Shown: positions 26,159-35,170 of the stretch, piece after piece | Numbering within the stretch: position 1 is the first letter of the stretch | Layout: every line of letters begins with the position of its first letter | Assembly: GCF_043555985.1 (NCBI RefSeq) | Contig: NZ_JBIGIC010000012.1 | Span: forward strand, 1 to 64,000 | From: Pelomonas candidula | GTDB taxonomy: Bacteria; Pseudomonadota; Gammaproteobacteria; Burkholderiales; Burkholderiaceae_C | Direction of reading: 5' to 3' | Length of the DNA stretch: 64,000 nucleotides | The notes under the pieces: generated by a model | Database searches by the model: none | What the model was told of the DNA's origin: nothing | What the model saw: the letters and a program-made list of their open reading frames with translations, nothing else | Program-made: the position numbers and the translations under genes

Positions 26159-26662
26159 CTACTTCTTGCTGGCGCTCGTGGGCGCGTCGCCGATCGAGAC
26201 GTCGGGGAACAGCTCGATGTCGGGCACCTTGCCCGTGGCGCCCGGCGGTCGGGCCTGGCGCACGGCGTCCATCACCTGCACCAGGCTGTCATAGGACGTG
26301 TCGGGCTGGGCCAGCACGCTGGCCGCGCGGGCGGCGGGGTACTTGGCCTTGATCGTCTGCAGCAGCGTGGACAGCGTCGCGAGGTCGTAGCCCTGCGGCG
26401 TCGACGGGATACGCTGGATGAGCCCGCCGACGCGGTCGCCCACCTCCAGCGCGTCGGGGCGCATGACGATCTCCAGCTTGAGCAGGTTGTCGGGGTCGAT
26501 CTGCGCAGGTCCGGAACTCTGCGCCGGCAGTGCCATGTCCAGCACGGCCAGGTGCGAGAACACCGCCGTGGACAGCAGAAACGGCACCAGCACCACGATC
26601 ACGTTGATGAACGCGGTCACCTCCAGGTGCACCGCGTGTTTGCGCGGACGGCGTACCGGCAT
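26159..26662 (-). CDS. ExbD/TolR-like protein, channel aspartate replaced by asparagine
   Basis: A 167-residue ExbD-type protein: a short basic N-terminus, a transmembrane helix (VTAFINVIVVLVPFLLSTAVF) and a periplasmic domain with DYLATLSTLL-like beta/alpha pattern. At the position of the proton-binding aspartate it has N20. It would pair with the ExbD that retains the aspartate, as AglQ and AglS do in Myxococcus, giving a channel with only one protonatable partner. The reading is direct from the sequence; the pairing is inference. Confidence 0.85.
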   Translation of the reverse strand: MPVRRPRKHAVHLEVTAFINVIVVLVPFLLSTAVFSHLAVLDMALPAQSSGPAQIDPDNLLKLEIVMRPDALEVGDRVGGLIQRIPSTPQGYDLATLSTLLQTIKAKYPAARAASVLAQPDTSYDSLVQVMDAVRQARPPGATGKVPDIELFPDVSIGDAPTSASKK

Positions 26663-26701
26663 GATCAGGCCTCCTGGGCGGGGTGATGAGGCAGCGTCAT
26701 G

Positions 26702-27364
26702 TCATCGACCGCCGGCCGCGGCTTGCTGCTCGGCGCGGATGCGGCCCGTCACGTTCAGGAAGCTGATCTTGGCGGCTTCCAGGCCGTCGACGATCTCGGT
26801 CGTGCGCGCCTGCAGGAAGGCGTGGATGAGCAGGAACGGGATGGCCACCGACAGCGCGAACGCGGTGTTGTTCATCGCGATGGAGATCGACGCCGACAGC
26901 AGCTCCGCCTTCTCGGCCGGGTTGACGGCCGCCACCGCCGTGAAGCCCTTGATCAGGCCGATGATGGTGCCCAGCAGGCCCACCAACGTGATGACGTTGG
27001 CCAGCGTCGCGATGTAGTGGGTGCGCTTCTCCAGGCGCGGCACGATTTCCATCATGCCCTCCTCCATCGCGGCATCGAAGTCCTCGCGTCGGCCGGGGCT
27101 TTGCATGCGCTCCAGGCCGTTGACGACGATCTTGCCGACGGCGGCGTCGGAACCCGAGGCGATGCTGTGCACCTCCTTGAACTGCCCGCCCTGCAGCACG
27201 GGCAGGATCTTGGCCCACAGCCTGCGGTTGTCGCTGCGCGCCTTGCGCAGGAAGACGAAGCGCTCAACGGCGATCGACAGGCCCACCGCCATGATGGCGA
27301 TGCTGAAGTAGATAGCGACGCCGCTGTCCTGAAAGAATTTGACAGCGAAATCAACGACGCTCAT
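26702..27364 (-). CDS. MotA/TolQ/ExbB proton channel family protein
   Basis: A 220-residue inner-membrane stator protein with three transmembrane segments: about 13-31, 120-142 (IATLANVITLVGLLGTIIGLIKGF) and 160-180 (SISIAMNNTAFALSVAIPFLLIHAF). The GLLGTIIGL and NNTAFAL motifs are those of TolQ/ExbB. It uses the proton gradient to drive the two ExbD proteins and the AgmX-type transducer. The start ATG at 27364 has AGGAG upstream. Confidence 0.93.
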   Translation of the reverse strand: MSVVDFAVKFFQDSGVAIYFSIAIMAVGLSIAVERFVFLRKARSDNRRLWAKILPVLQGGQFKEVHSIASGSDAAVGKIVVNGLERMQSPGRREDFDAAMEEGMMEIVPRLEKRTHYIATLANVITLVGLLGTIIGLIKGFTAVAAVNPAEKAELLSASISIAMNNTAFALSVAIPFLLIHAFLQARTTEIVDGLEAAKISFLNVTGRIRAEQQAAAGGR

Positions 27365-27395
27365 GGGCTTCTCCTGAAAAAGGCGGATTCAAACG

Positions 27396-27704
27396 TTAGG
27401 GGCGGGCTTGCGGCGCCGAAGACGCCGCAGCGGCGGGGGCGGCCTGGGCGGCCTCCACCTGCGAGTGGTACTGGACCTGGCGGCGGAACACATCCCGGTC
27501 CACCGGCGCGAGGACTTCGTCCAGCACGCTGGTGGCCGGCTTGCCGGACAACTGGCCGGGCAACGGCTTCTTCCACGGCACGATGTAGAGCACCTTGGGC
27601 AGCTCGCGGTTGCCGATGATCTTGGTCTGGTCGATCTCGGCGCGGTCCTGGGCATGCGCCCCGAAGGCCAGCATCGCCAAGGCAAGCAGTGGCAGGGGCT
27701 TCAC
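27396..27704 (-). CDS. Small periplasmic protein of unknown function
   Basis: A 102-residue exported protein with a signal peptide (KPLPLLALAMLAFGAHAQ). The mature part contains DQTKIIGNRELPKVLYIVPWKKPLPG and ends in an alanine-rich tail. GTG at 27704 overlaps the TPR lipoprotein's stop as GTGA, with AAGGAG upstream. I do not recognise a characterised family; it is conserved in position between the TPR proteins and the motor, so it may be a small periplasmic adaptor. Confidence 0.65.
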   Translation of the reverse strand: MKPLPLLALAMLAFGAHAQDRAEIDQTKIIGNRELPKVLYIVPWKKPLPGQLSGKPATSVLDEVLAPVDRDVFRRQVQYHSQVEAAQAAPAAAASSAPQARP

Positions 27705-28399
27705 GGTTTCTCCTTGCTGGCCGCTGAAGCCACCGGCGACGGCTTGCGGTTCTTCAGGTCGACGACCCACTTGGTCACCGCCGCATCACCCTGCGGCGTC
27801 AGCGCCAGATAGCGTTCGTACAGCGTCAGCGCCCGCGCGCCGTCGCCCAGGTAGAGGTCGGACAGGATGCCCAGGTTCAGCACCGCCGGCGCGAAGTTCG
27901 CGTCCAGCGCCAGTGCCTGTTCGTAGGCCTGGCGCGCCTTGTCGAACTGGCCGGCCTGGCGGTAGGCGACACCCAGCTCGTTGTGGAACGCAGCCTGACG
28001 CGGGCTCAGCTTCACGGCGCGCTCCAGCTCCGCCACCGCCGGCTCGATGCGGTTGCCGTGGTCGCGGTAAATGACGCCCAGGTTGGCGTGCGGGCCGGCC
28101 AGGTCCGGGTCGGATTTCGTCAGCGCGAGGAAGGCCCGCTCGGCGTCATCCGTGCGGCCCGCGCGCATCAGCCGGCGCGCATCGTCGAAGGCGCGCTGCG
28201 CGGCCGGCGTCACGACGACCTCCGGCTCGACGGCCTTCACCGGGGCGGGCTCGGGGGCTGAGGCCGGCGCGGCGCTGGCGACCACGGCTTGCGGTGCCTT
28301 CACGTCGCTGGCGGCCCCGGGCTCCGGCTTCGTGGCGCAGGCAGCCAACGCCATGCAGGCGAGCACCACCCAGGCCGCCCGATGCTCAACGGATCGCAT
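27701..28399 (-). CDS. Tetratricopeptide repeat lipoprotein (232 aa)
   Basis: A lipoprotein with a lipobox (VLACMALAAC), an alanine/proline linker to about residue 60 and four or more TPRs (AERAFLALTKSDPDLAGPHANLGVIYRDHG, AAFHNELGVAYRQAGQFDKARQAYEQALALD and following). TPRs mediate protein contacts; this one probably scaffolds the periplasmic side of the envelope complex. ATG at 28399 is the start because the signal peptide begins there; it overlaps the preceding TPR gene's end by 14 bases. Confidence 0.83.
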   Translation of the reverse strand: MRSVEHRAAWVVLACMALAACATKPEPGAASDVKAPQAVVASAAPASAPEPAPVKAVEPEVVVTPAAQRAFDDARRLMRAGRTDDAERAFLALTKSDPDLAGPHANLGVIYRDHGNRIEPAVAELERAVKLSPRQAAFHNELGVAYRQAGQFDKARQAYEQALALDANFAPAVLNLGILSDLYLGDGARALTLYERYLALTPQGDAAVTKWVVDLKNRKPSPVASAASKEKP

Positions 28400-31226
28400 C
28401 GACACCTCCTTCACTGCGCTCGTCCTTGCCGTAGCGGACCGGCCGCAGTTCGCGCAACGCGGCAAAGCTCTTCCTGACCCATTCGTCGTAGATGCCCTGC
28501 GTCGTGCGGCGCGCGTTCAGCTCGTGCAGCTCGGTCGCCTTCTCCTCGAAGGGATAGGCCTGCTCTTCCAGCATCACGTTGTACTGCTCCAGCTCCAGCT
28601 TGGAGAGCTTCTTGGGGCGCTGCGAGTCCAGCAGCGCCTTGCCGAAGTCCTGGTACAGCGCGGCCGTGTGGTACGACGCCGCCGTCACGACGTCAGCGAC
28701 GCCGTAGTCAGCCGCCACGGCGTAGGCCTTGAGCGCCTCTTCCATCCTGGCCTTTTTGGCCTTGAGTTGCTTGGCGAGCGGCTCGACCAGCTGGACCTTG
28801 CGGTAGGCCTCGACGGCCGGCTGCGCCAGCGACAGCGCCGCCATCGCGCCCAGGAACTGCGTGCGCGGCGTGCGCGCGGCGCCACCAGCCTGGTCGGCCT
28901 GGAACACGTCCTTCATCGAGGCCAGCTCGCGCGCGGCGCTGCCGTCGGCGCGCGCCAGCACTGCCAGGCGGTAGCGCGCCTCGACGGCAGGCTCCAGCGG
29001 CTGTGGGTATTGCTTGAGGTAGCGCTCGTAGGCCTGGACCAGCATGGCACGCGCTGCGGGCGTCATGGTCTCCGGCGTCTTGCCGGCGGCCTTCTCGCGC
29101 AGCTGCAGCGATTGCCACAGCCCGGCGCGAGCCAGCTTGGCGTCTGGCTGCGTTCCGGCCAGGCGCTCGTACTCGCCGGCGGCCTGGGCCCAGTTGCCCT
29201 TCTCCGTGTAGACGAAGGCCAGCTTGTTGCTCACCTCGCCCTGCAGCGTGTGCTTGGGGAAGCGGGTGCGGAAGTCCTCCAACGTCGCGGCGGCGGCGTC
29301 CCAGTCCTTCAGGCCGATCAACACGGCGGCAGCGTCGTACTGCGCCGTCGCGCGCACCGGCGAGTCCGCCGCGACGCTGCCGACACGCATGAAGTGCCCC
29401 ACCGCGTCGCGCGCACGGCCCTCGGTCCGCGCCTGCTCGCCCTGCCGGTAGACGGACGCAGCCAGACGCTCGGTCAGGTCGCGGCGGCCGGGCTCGGTGG
29501 CCGGCGTCAGCGCCAGCACTTCGCCGTAGGCCTTCTCCGCCTTGTCGAACTCGTTGCGCTCGAAGGCGGTGTGGGCCACGACGGTCCAGGCCACGCGGCG
29601 CTGGGCCGCGGCAGCCGGTGGCTGCAGCGCCAGCACGCGCTGGGCCACGGCCGCGGCCTGGGCGCCCTCGCCCAGTGCGTAGAGCTGCTCGGCGGCACGG
29701 GTCAGCACGGGGCTGACGCGCGCATCGCTCGGAAAGGCGTCGGCAAAGCGCTGCGCGCTGGCGGCGGACGTCTTCTGCAGCGCGGGCAGCTCGGCGGGCG
29801 CTGCTGCCTTCTCCAGCGCGGCATAGCTCAGCAGCGCGGTGTAGCCGGCGTCGGCGCTCTTCTCGTGGGCCGGGTACTGGTAGGCGGTCTTCTCGTACTC
29901 CGGCACGGCCTCGGCGTAGCGCTTGTCCTCGTACAGCAGCTCGGCCAGCAGGAAGTTGTTCTGCGCCGCCTCGGGTGACTTCGGGAAGGACGTGAGGTAC
30001 AGGCGATACCAGTGCACCGCCTCCTGGTAATCGGCCGACGCCTTCTTCTGCTGCGCCAGCGCGTGGTGATGGCGGGCCAGTTCGGCCAGGTGGGTCTTCA
30101 CCAGCGGCTGCGCTTTGTCCCAGCCCTCGGGGTTGGCCTGGCGGAACTCGCTGCCGGCGCCGTAGCGGGCGACGTAGTCCTTCTTGGCGTCCAGCGCCTG
30201 GTTGACGAAGCCGTTGCCCTGATAGATGTCAATGACGCGGGCCTGCAGCAGCGGTGCCTGCGCATTCAGCGGCTCACGCCGCGCGAACGCGCCGAAGGTG
30301 TCGGCGGCATCCTTCAGCCGCTCCTGCTTCAGGTACAGCTCGCCCAACTGCTCGTAGACACGGAACTCGTAGGCACGGCGCTGCGGCGACGTGATGTAAG
30401 CCTGAATGGAGTCAGCCCCCTGCAGATTGGCCAGGCTGATGCTGGTGACGCGGAAGGTGTCTTCCAGCAGCTCGCGCTCGGCACGGGTCAGGCCGGGCAG
30501 GCTCTGCAGCTCGCCCGGGCCGCTCAGCACGGCGGCCTTCTGGTCCAGCACGCTGAAGAAGGACTGCAGCGACTCCTCCAGCTTCGCCTGCTTGAAGCGC
30601 GACCAGCCCTGCATGTAGGCCGCGCGCTCCTGGAAGGGGTTGCCGGCACGGGCGCCCAGCAGGCTGCCGTAGGCCTGTTCGGCCTTGGCGTAGTCGCGCA
30701 GCGTGAACAGCATCTCGCCGCGGCGGAACTGGGCCTCGTCCAGGTAGGCCGTCTTCGGGTATTCGGCCACCAGCCGGTCCAGCGTGGCCATCGCCACCTC
30801 CAGCTGCCCGCTCTGTTCGTAGGCACGCGCCATCTGGTAGAGCACGCGGTCGTTGCCGGGGTCCTTGGGGTAGGCCTTCAGGTAGTTCCGGTAGCGCGTC
30901 AGTGCGGCGGCGTAGTCGGGGTTGGCCGCGGCAGCGCTGGTGGCCGAGCGGTTGTCGGCGCTGTTCATCTCCAGGTCGCCCAGGCGGCGCAGGGCTTCTG
31001 CGCGCTGCGGTGCGCGCGGCGCCACCTCCAGGAACTTCTGGTAGGCGGCGATGGTCTGCTCCTCGCTGGCCGCGACACCCGCGTCCTTCTCGACCTTGAC
31101 GGTGCGGCCGGCCAGGGTCTTCAGCGTCGGCGTCTCGGGCGGGATAGCCTGCTTGCTGCCGGCGCAGGCGGCCAGCCCGCAGGCCAGCAACAGCGTGAGG
31201 CTGTGAGGGCTAAGGCTTGGGCGCAC
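28386..31226 (-). CDS. Large TPR outer-membrane lipoprotein (946 aa)
   Basis: A lipoprotein with lipobox LLLACGLAAC, then a long array of TPR-like helices along almost the whole length (for example YQKFLEVAPRAPQRAEALRRLGDL, YRNYLKAYPKDPGNDRVLYQMARAYE, YRLYLTSFPKSPEAAQNNFLLAELLYEDKRY). The length gives a superhelix able to span much of the periplasm. GTG at 31226 is preferred over ATG at 31259: AGGGAGG lies eight bases before it and it leaves a typical signal peptide. The GTG start overlaps the preceding gene by 17 bases. It resembles the TPR lipoprotein components (GltE/GltD type) of gliding machinery in kind; the sequence identity is not known. Confidence 0.82.
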   Translation of the reverse strand: MRPSLSPHSLTLLLACGLAACAGSKQAIPPETPTLKTLAGRTVKVEKDAGVAASEEQTIAAYQKFLEVAPRAPQRAEALRRLGDLEMNSADNRSATSAAAANPDYAAALTRYRNYLKAYPKDPGNDRVLYQMARAYEQSGQLEVAMATLDRLVAEYPKTAYLDEAQFRRGEMLFTLRDYAKAEQAYGSLLGARAGNPFQERAAYMQGWSRFKQAKLEESLQSFFSVLDQKAAVLSGPGELQSLPGLTRAERELLEDTFRVTSISLANLQGADSIQAYITSPQRRAYEFRVYEQLGELYLKQERLKDAADTFGAFARREPLNAQAPLLQARVIDIYQGNGFVNQALDAKKDYVARYGAGSEFRQANPEGWDKAQPLVKTHLAELARHHHALAQQKKASADYQEAVHWYRLYLTSFPKSPEAAQNNFLLAELLYEDKRYAEAVPEYEKTAYQYPAHEKSADAGYTALLSYAALEKAAAPAELPALQKTSAASAQRFADAFPSDARVSPVLTRAAEQLYALGEGAQAAAVAQRVLALQPPAAAAQRRVAWTVVAHTAFERNEFDKAEKAYGEVLALTPATEPGRRDLTERLAASVYRQGEQARTEGRARDAVGHFMRVGSVAADSPVRATAQYDAAAVLIGLKDWDAAAATLEDFRTRFPKHTLQGEVSNKLAFVYTEKGNWAQAAGEYERLAGTQPDAKLARAGLWQSLQLREKAAGKTPETMTPAARAMLVQAYERYLKQYPQPLEPAVEARYRLAVLARADGSAARELASMKDVFQADQAGGAARTPRTQFLGAMAALSLAQPAVEAYRKVQLVEPLAKQLKAKKARMEEALKAYAVAADYGVADVVTAASYHTAALYQDFGKALLDSQRPKKLSKLELEQYNVMLEEQAYPFEEKATELHELNARRTTQGIYDEWVRKSFAALRELRPVRYGKDERSEGGVDAIR

Positions 31227-33132
31227 GATCGGCCTCCCTGGACCCGTTGGCCTGGTCATGGAGCTGCGCCACGGCAAAGCGCGCCTGCACGCTGTACTGC
31301 GCCAGCCGCTCCTTCTGCCGCACGAGCTCGGCGACGGCGATGTCCTGCGCCGCCTGTTGTTGTTGCTGTGCCAGCGTGGCCACGCGCGGGATCAGCGCGG
31401 CGATGCGAACCGCCAGCTCGGCCGTGCGCTTCGCGAACGCGTCGAACCTGGCCGGCTCGTCGATCTGGGCCTGGGCCAACGCGGCATCGCGCTGGATGGC
31501 CTCGCCCAGTTCGCGGTCGATGATGCGCAAGTCCTTCTGCGCGGCCCACAGCCGGGCCACGTGGTCCTGCGCCAGGTCCCAGGTCAGCAGGCCGGTGGCC
31601 AGGCGGGCGCGGCGGGCGGCATCCGGCGCGGCCTCGGGGCCCAGCGCTTCCAGGTTCTCGTTGACCCGCTTCACGCGCTCGATCAGCGCGCGCTGCCGGT
31701 CGGTGGGCAAGGCTTCGAAGTCGACTTCCTTCTCGACGCGCTTCAGCTCGGTCGCGACGTCGTCACGACGCTTCTGCAGCGCATCCAGCCCGGCGGCACC
31801 GGCTTGCGCACGCACCTTGGGCAGCCGCTCGGCATAGGCCTGGCGGCGCGTGGCGACCATGTCGTCGAACACGGCGAGCTTGTCCTGCCAGGCCTTCAGG
31901 TTGCCGGCGAGAAACTGCAGGTCGCGCAGGTTCTTGAACGCCTCCTGGAATTCATGCTGGGCCAGCACATCGGTCAGGTGGCCGGCATGCGGCATCTCGG
32001 GCAACTGCTGGATGCTGGAGAACCAACCCATCTCGACGCCGGGGTTGGCGGCGAGCAGCCCGTCGATCAGCTTGCCGGCGCGGATGGCAGCGACCGATTC
32101 GTCCAGCGCGGCGTCTTCCTTGCCGTAGACGGCGATGGCTTCGTTGTAGCGCTCCAGCGCCTGGCCGAAGGCGCCCAGCTGCGTGTACGAGTAAGGCACG
32201 GCCAGACGTGCCTCCAGCACGGCGGAGTCGCGGCCGTCGCGCTTGAGCAGCTCGGTCCACGGCACCAGCGCCTCGCTGTGCTTCTTTGCGGCGGCCAGGG
32301 CCCAGCCGTAGCCCAGCAGCGCCTTGTTGGCCTGCAAGCCTTCCAGGCGCACGCGCTGCAGATAGCCCCAGGCGGCCTCGGGCTTGTCGTCCCGCAGCGA
32401 GGCATAGCCCAGCGCCAGGTTGGCCTGGTCGCGCAGGCTGCGGTATTCGTCGGTGGGCGGCATCGGCGGCGAAACGGCCTTGCCCAGTTGGTCCAGCCAC
32501 ACGCTGCCGGCCGCGACGTCGCCGCCCCGGATCAGCGCGATGCCCAGGTTGTAGCGGGCATACAGGCCGGCTTCCGGCCGCTTCGCCAGCTCGTCAAGCA
32601 CCCTGGCGGCGCCGGCGTTGTCCTGGGTCGCCATCAGCACGTTGGCGTGCAGCAGCACGCGTTCCTCGTCGAGCTCCGGCGGCAGCTGCTTGCCGATGCG
32701 GCCCAGCGCGTCCAGTGCCTCGGCCATGAAGCCGCGCTGGTAGCGGATCTTGGCGAGGTAGAACCAGGCGCGGTCACGCACCGGCGGCGACGCGCTCTTC
32801 TCGAGCAGGCTGGCGAACACGTCGCCGGCCTCGCGGTGCAGCCCGTACGACAGCAGCAGGCCGCCGCGCAGCAGCTCGGCCTCGTCGGCATGCCGGCTGA
32901 CGCGCTGGAAGCGCTGCGACGCCATCAGGCTCGTGACCGCCGTGAAGTAGTGGTCCTGGTAGAAGTGGAAGAGCGTGTCGCCGTAGTGCGGGTCCCGCAC
33001 CAGCTTGGGCGGAGGCGTGTCGGCCGCCTGTGCGGTGCCGAGCACGCAGGCCAGCGCCGCCACGGCGCCCACCCTGGCGCCGGCCCGGCGCCACGCGCGT
33101 TCCACGCGAGTTGAAGAACTGCTCAAGGCCAT
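31210..33132 (-). CDS. Periplasmic TPR/coiled-coil protein (640 aa)
   Basis: An exported protein with a signal peptide (to about residue 36, AQAAD). TPR-like helices fill the first two thirds (FASLLEKSASPPVRDRAWFYLAKIRYQRGFMAEALDALGRIG and others). The last third is strongly helical and charged (LQKRRDDVATELKRVEKEVDFEALPTDRQRALIERVKR...), with a glutamine run QQQQQ, consistent with coiled coil. ATG at 33132 is used; a GTG two codons earlier is possible. It lies between the 205-residue periplasmic protein and the 946-residue TPR lipoprotein. Confidence 0.78.
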   Translation of the reverse strand: MALSSSSTRVERAWRRAGARVGAVAALACVLGTAQAADTPPPKLVRDPHYGDTLFHFYQDHYFTAVTSLMASQRFQRVSRHADEAELLRGGLLLSYGLHREAGDVFASLLEKSASPPVRDRAWFYLAKIRYQRGFMAEALDALGRIGKQLPPELDEERVLLHANVLMATQDNAGAARVLDELAKRPEAGLYARYNLGIALIRGGDVAAGSVWLDQLGKAVSPPMPPTDEYRSLRDQANLALGYASLRDDKPEAAWGYLQRVRLEGLQANKALLGYGWALAAAKKHSEALVPWTELLKRDGRDSAVLEARLAVPYSYTQLGAFGQALERYNEAIAVYGKEDAALDESVAAIRAGKLIDGLLAANPGVEMGWFSSIQQLPEMPHAGHLTDVLAQHEFQEAFKNLRDLQFLAGNLKAWQDKLAVFDDMVATRRQAYAERLPKVRAQAGAAGLDALQKRRDDVATELKRVEKEVDFEALPTDRQRALIERVKRVNENLEALGPEAAPDAARRARLATGLLTWDLAQDHVARLWAAQKDLRIIDRELGEAIQRDAALAQAQIDEPARFDAFAKRTAELAVRIAALIPRVATLAQQQQQAAQDIAVAELVRQKERLAQYSVQARFAVAQLHDQANGSREADRAPKP

Positions 33133-33146
33133 GCCCACGTCGACGC

Positions 33147-33764
33147 TTATTGCCAGACCCTGATGTCGAACTCCGGCTGCAGCTTGCCGGTGGAGTCCTG
33201 GATGCGCAGCTCGATGTATTTCGGGTCTGCGCCCTTCTCGAACTTCAGCATCGCGCCGCGCTTGTAGTCGCGGAAGTGCGGCCCCTTGCCGGTGAAGAAG
33301 GCCACGACCTCGTGCTCGCCCGACTTCAGGTTGCCGAGGTACACGCGCTGCATGCCGCCCCGGTGCAGTGCCTGCACCTCCAGCGGCGAATAGAGGTAGC
33401 TGGCGACCAGCTTGTCGTCCAGCTTCAGCTGCAGCGAGTCGAGCTCGAACATCTTGCCCACATCCATCGACACGAACACGGCGACCTGCGTGTTGGCGGG
33501 GAACAGCAGTTCCTCCTCGAGCACCAGCAGGTCGCGGTTCAGGCGGATCACGTCGCCCTTGACGTCCTGGATGCGGTCGTCGAGCCGCTGCGGTGCGGCG
33601 GCCGGCGCGCTGGCCGACTCGGCGGGCGCGGATGCAGCCACGGCAGGCGCGCTCGCGGCCTCCGCAGGCGCATCAGCCGCCCATGCGGGCATGCAGGCCG
33701 ACAGGGCGATCACGCAGGCGGACAGCAGCCGCAGGCAGGGAATGAACGGGGCGTGGGCGCTCAA
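33147..33764 (-). CDS. Periplasmic protein of unknown function (205 aa)
   Basis: An exported protein: signal peptide to about residue 29 (AWAAD), an alanine/serine/proline-rich linker to about 60, then a compact beta-rich domain (NTQVAVFVSMDVGKMFELDSLQLKLDDKLVASYLYSPLEVQAL...GGMQRVYLGNLKSGEHEVVAFFTGKGP). The domain pattern suggests an Ig- or PEGA-like fold. No characterised family is recognised. It is packed 12 bases after the DUF3570 gene. Confidence 0.68.
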   Translation of the reverse strand: MSAHAPFIPCLRLLSACVIALSACMPAWAADAPAEAASAPAVAASAPAESASAPAAAPQRLDDRIQDVKGDVIRLNRDLLVLEEELLFPANTQVAVFVSMDVGKMFELDSLQLKLDDKLVASYLYSPLEVQALHRGGMQRVYLGNLKSGEHEVVAFFTGKGPHFRDYKRGAMLKFEKGADPKYIELRIQDSTGKLQPEFDIRVWQ

Positions 33765-33775
33765 TCGCCTTCTCC

Positions 33776-34930
33776 TCAGAATGTGGCGGACGCGAACAGC
33801 TGCAGGACGTGGGCGTTCAATGCGTACGCCTTGCCGGTGCGGATGTCGGTGAAGTCGCTGTACTTGAAATGCAGCAGTTCGTAGGCGGCGCTCAGCTTCA
33901 CGTCGTACTCGCCGACCTTGCCGGCGGTGTAGGTCAGCTTGGCGCCCAGGCCCAGGTTCGTGAACGTGCTGAGCTGCCGGTTGCGCGACAGGTAGACCGT
34001 GTCGGTCACCGCGTTGTCGCTGTAGAACAGCGCCTTGGTCTGCGAGTGCACGCGCGCGGTCCAGTCGGCCAGGATCTTGTCGCCGAAGTAGCGGCTGTAG
34101 CCGCCTTCCAGCGTGTGGGCCTTGATGGCCCAGTTGTCCCAGAAATAGCGGTAGCTGGCGTGCACGGCGCTGCCCGGGGCCAGTGTGCCAGTGGCGCCCA
34201 TCCTCACCGCGCGGCTGGAACGCGTGCGGGGGTCGTTCTCGGGCACGAAGGCACCACCCACGCGGGCCGACCGGTAAGGGTTGCCCAGGTAGCCGTCGTC
34301 CGACACGACCTCGCTGTTCAGCGTCACCAGCCAGGTCGGCGAGAGGATCTGCGTCACGCCCAGGCGGTAGCGCCAGTGGCGCGCGTGGTCGAAGAAGCCG
34401 ACATCCTTGCGGCCCACGTCGTCCACGCCGCGCGAGTAGCCCAGCGCGACGGTGGTCATGCCGCCGAACATGTCCTGCGAGACGTCGACGTTCACCGTGG
34501 AGGCCTTGTAGTCGGGCTCGGTGCTCTGGGTGCTCGACACCGAGATCATGCTGTCCCGGACGACGTAGTCGCCGCCCACGGTGAACTCCTTGCGGGTCTC
34601 CTTGAACGGACTGGCCGTGGTCACCACGTCGATGGACGCGCTGCTGACCTGGTCGACGTAGTAGCTGCCCTGCAGCGAGACCGACGAGCCGACCTTCTTG
34701 CGCACCAGCACCGCGGGGCCGCTGGCACGCAGGCCGTCGGCGTCGTAGATGTGGAACATCGCCTCGGCCTGGTCTTCGGGCAGCACGACCGCGTGCGCCT
34801 CGGTGACGGACAGCGCCGTGCCGATCAGCGCCATGACGTGCGCCGGCCTGCGGATGCGCCGGCGCCGCAGCAGCGCCAGGCCGCGCCGCAGGCGTTCGGT
34901 GGCCGCCAGCCAGAGGTTAGTTGCAGCCAC
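33776..34930 (-). CDS. DUF3570 domain-containing protein (probable outer-membrane beta-barrel)
   Basis: A 384-residue exported protein. After an arginine-rich N-terminus and a signal segment (HVMALIGTALSVTEAHA) come many amphipathic beta strands and a terminal aromatic (LFASATF), as in outer-membrane barrels. Family DUF3570 usually lies with DUF4266, a thioredoxin-like protein and ApbE, as here. GTG at 34930 overlaps the DUF4266 stop by 14 bases; the longer open frame upstream is a shadow of that gene. Confidence 0.83.
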   Translation of the reverse strand: MAATNLWLAATERLRRGLALLRRRRIRRPAHVMALIGTALSVTEAHAVVLPEDQAEAMFHIYDADGLRASGPAVLVRKKVGSSVSLQGSYYVDQVSSASIDVVTTASPFKETRKEFTVGGDYVVRDSMISVSSTQSTEPDYKASTVNVDVSQDMFGGMTTVALGYSRGVDDVGRKDVGFFDHARHWRYRLGVTQILSPTWLVTLNSEVVSDDGYLGNPYRSARVGGAFVPENDPRTRSSRAVRMGATGTLAPGSAVHASYRYFWDNWAIKAHTLEGGYSRYFGDKILADWTARVHSQTKALFYSDNAVTDTVYLSRNRQLSTFTNLGLGAKLTYTAGKVGEYDVKLSAAYELLHFKYSDFTDIRTGKAYALNAHVLQLFASATF

Positions 34931-35162
34931 AGCCGCCTCCCTGCACGCCGTTGGCGCCCCGCGCGCCCTCGCGCACCTCGTACACATGCTCGAAATGCTT
35001 GGCCGACAGCGGATTGCGCGCGGCCTGCATGATGGGGTCGGCCAGGCGCTCACGCTCGTAAGGCTTGACCCAGGGCTCGATGGGCCGCATCGACGAGCAG
35101 CCTCCAAGCACGAGCGCGCTGCCCAGCAGGACGCCGGCACGCACGACAAGACGGGTACGCAT
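34917..35162 (-). CDS. DUF4266 domain-containing lipoprotein
   Basis: An 81-residue lipoprotein: lipobox LVLGGC, then SSMRPIEPWVKPYERERLADPIMQAARNPLSAKHFEHVYEVREG and a C-terminal GGGCGCN. The body matches DUF4266; its conserved partner DUF3570 follows. The two C-terminal cysteines in a glycine context could bind metal or form a disulfide acted on by the adjacent thioredoxin-like protein (inference). ATG at 35162 has GAGGA at good spacing; an ATG four codons upstream is possible. Confidence 0.83.
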   Translation of the reverse strand: MRTRLVVRAGVLLGSALVLGGCSSMRPIEPWVKPYERERLADPIMQAARNPLSAKHFEHVYEVREGARGANGVQGGGCGCN

Positions 35163-35170
35163 GGTGGTCC

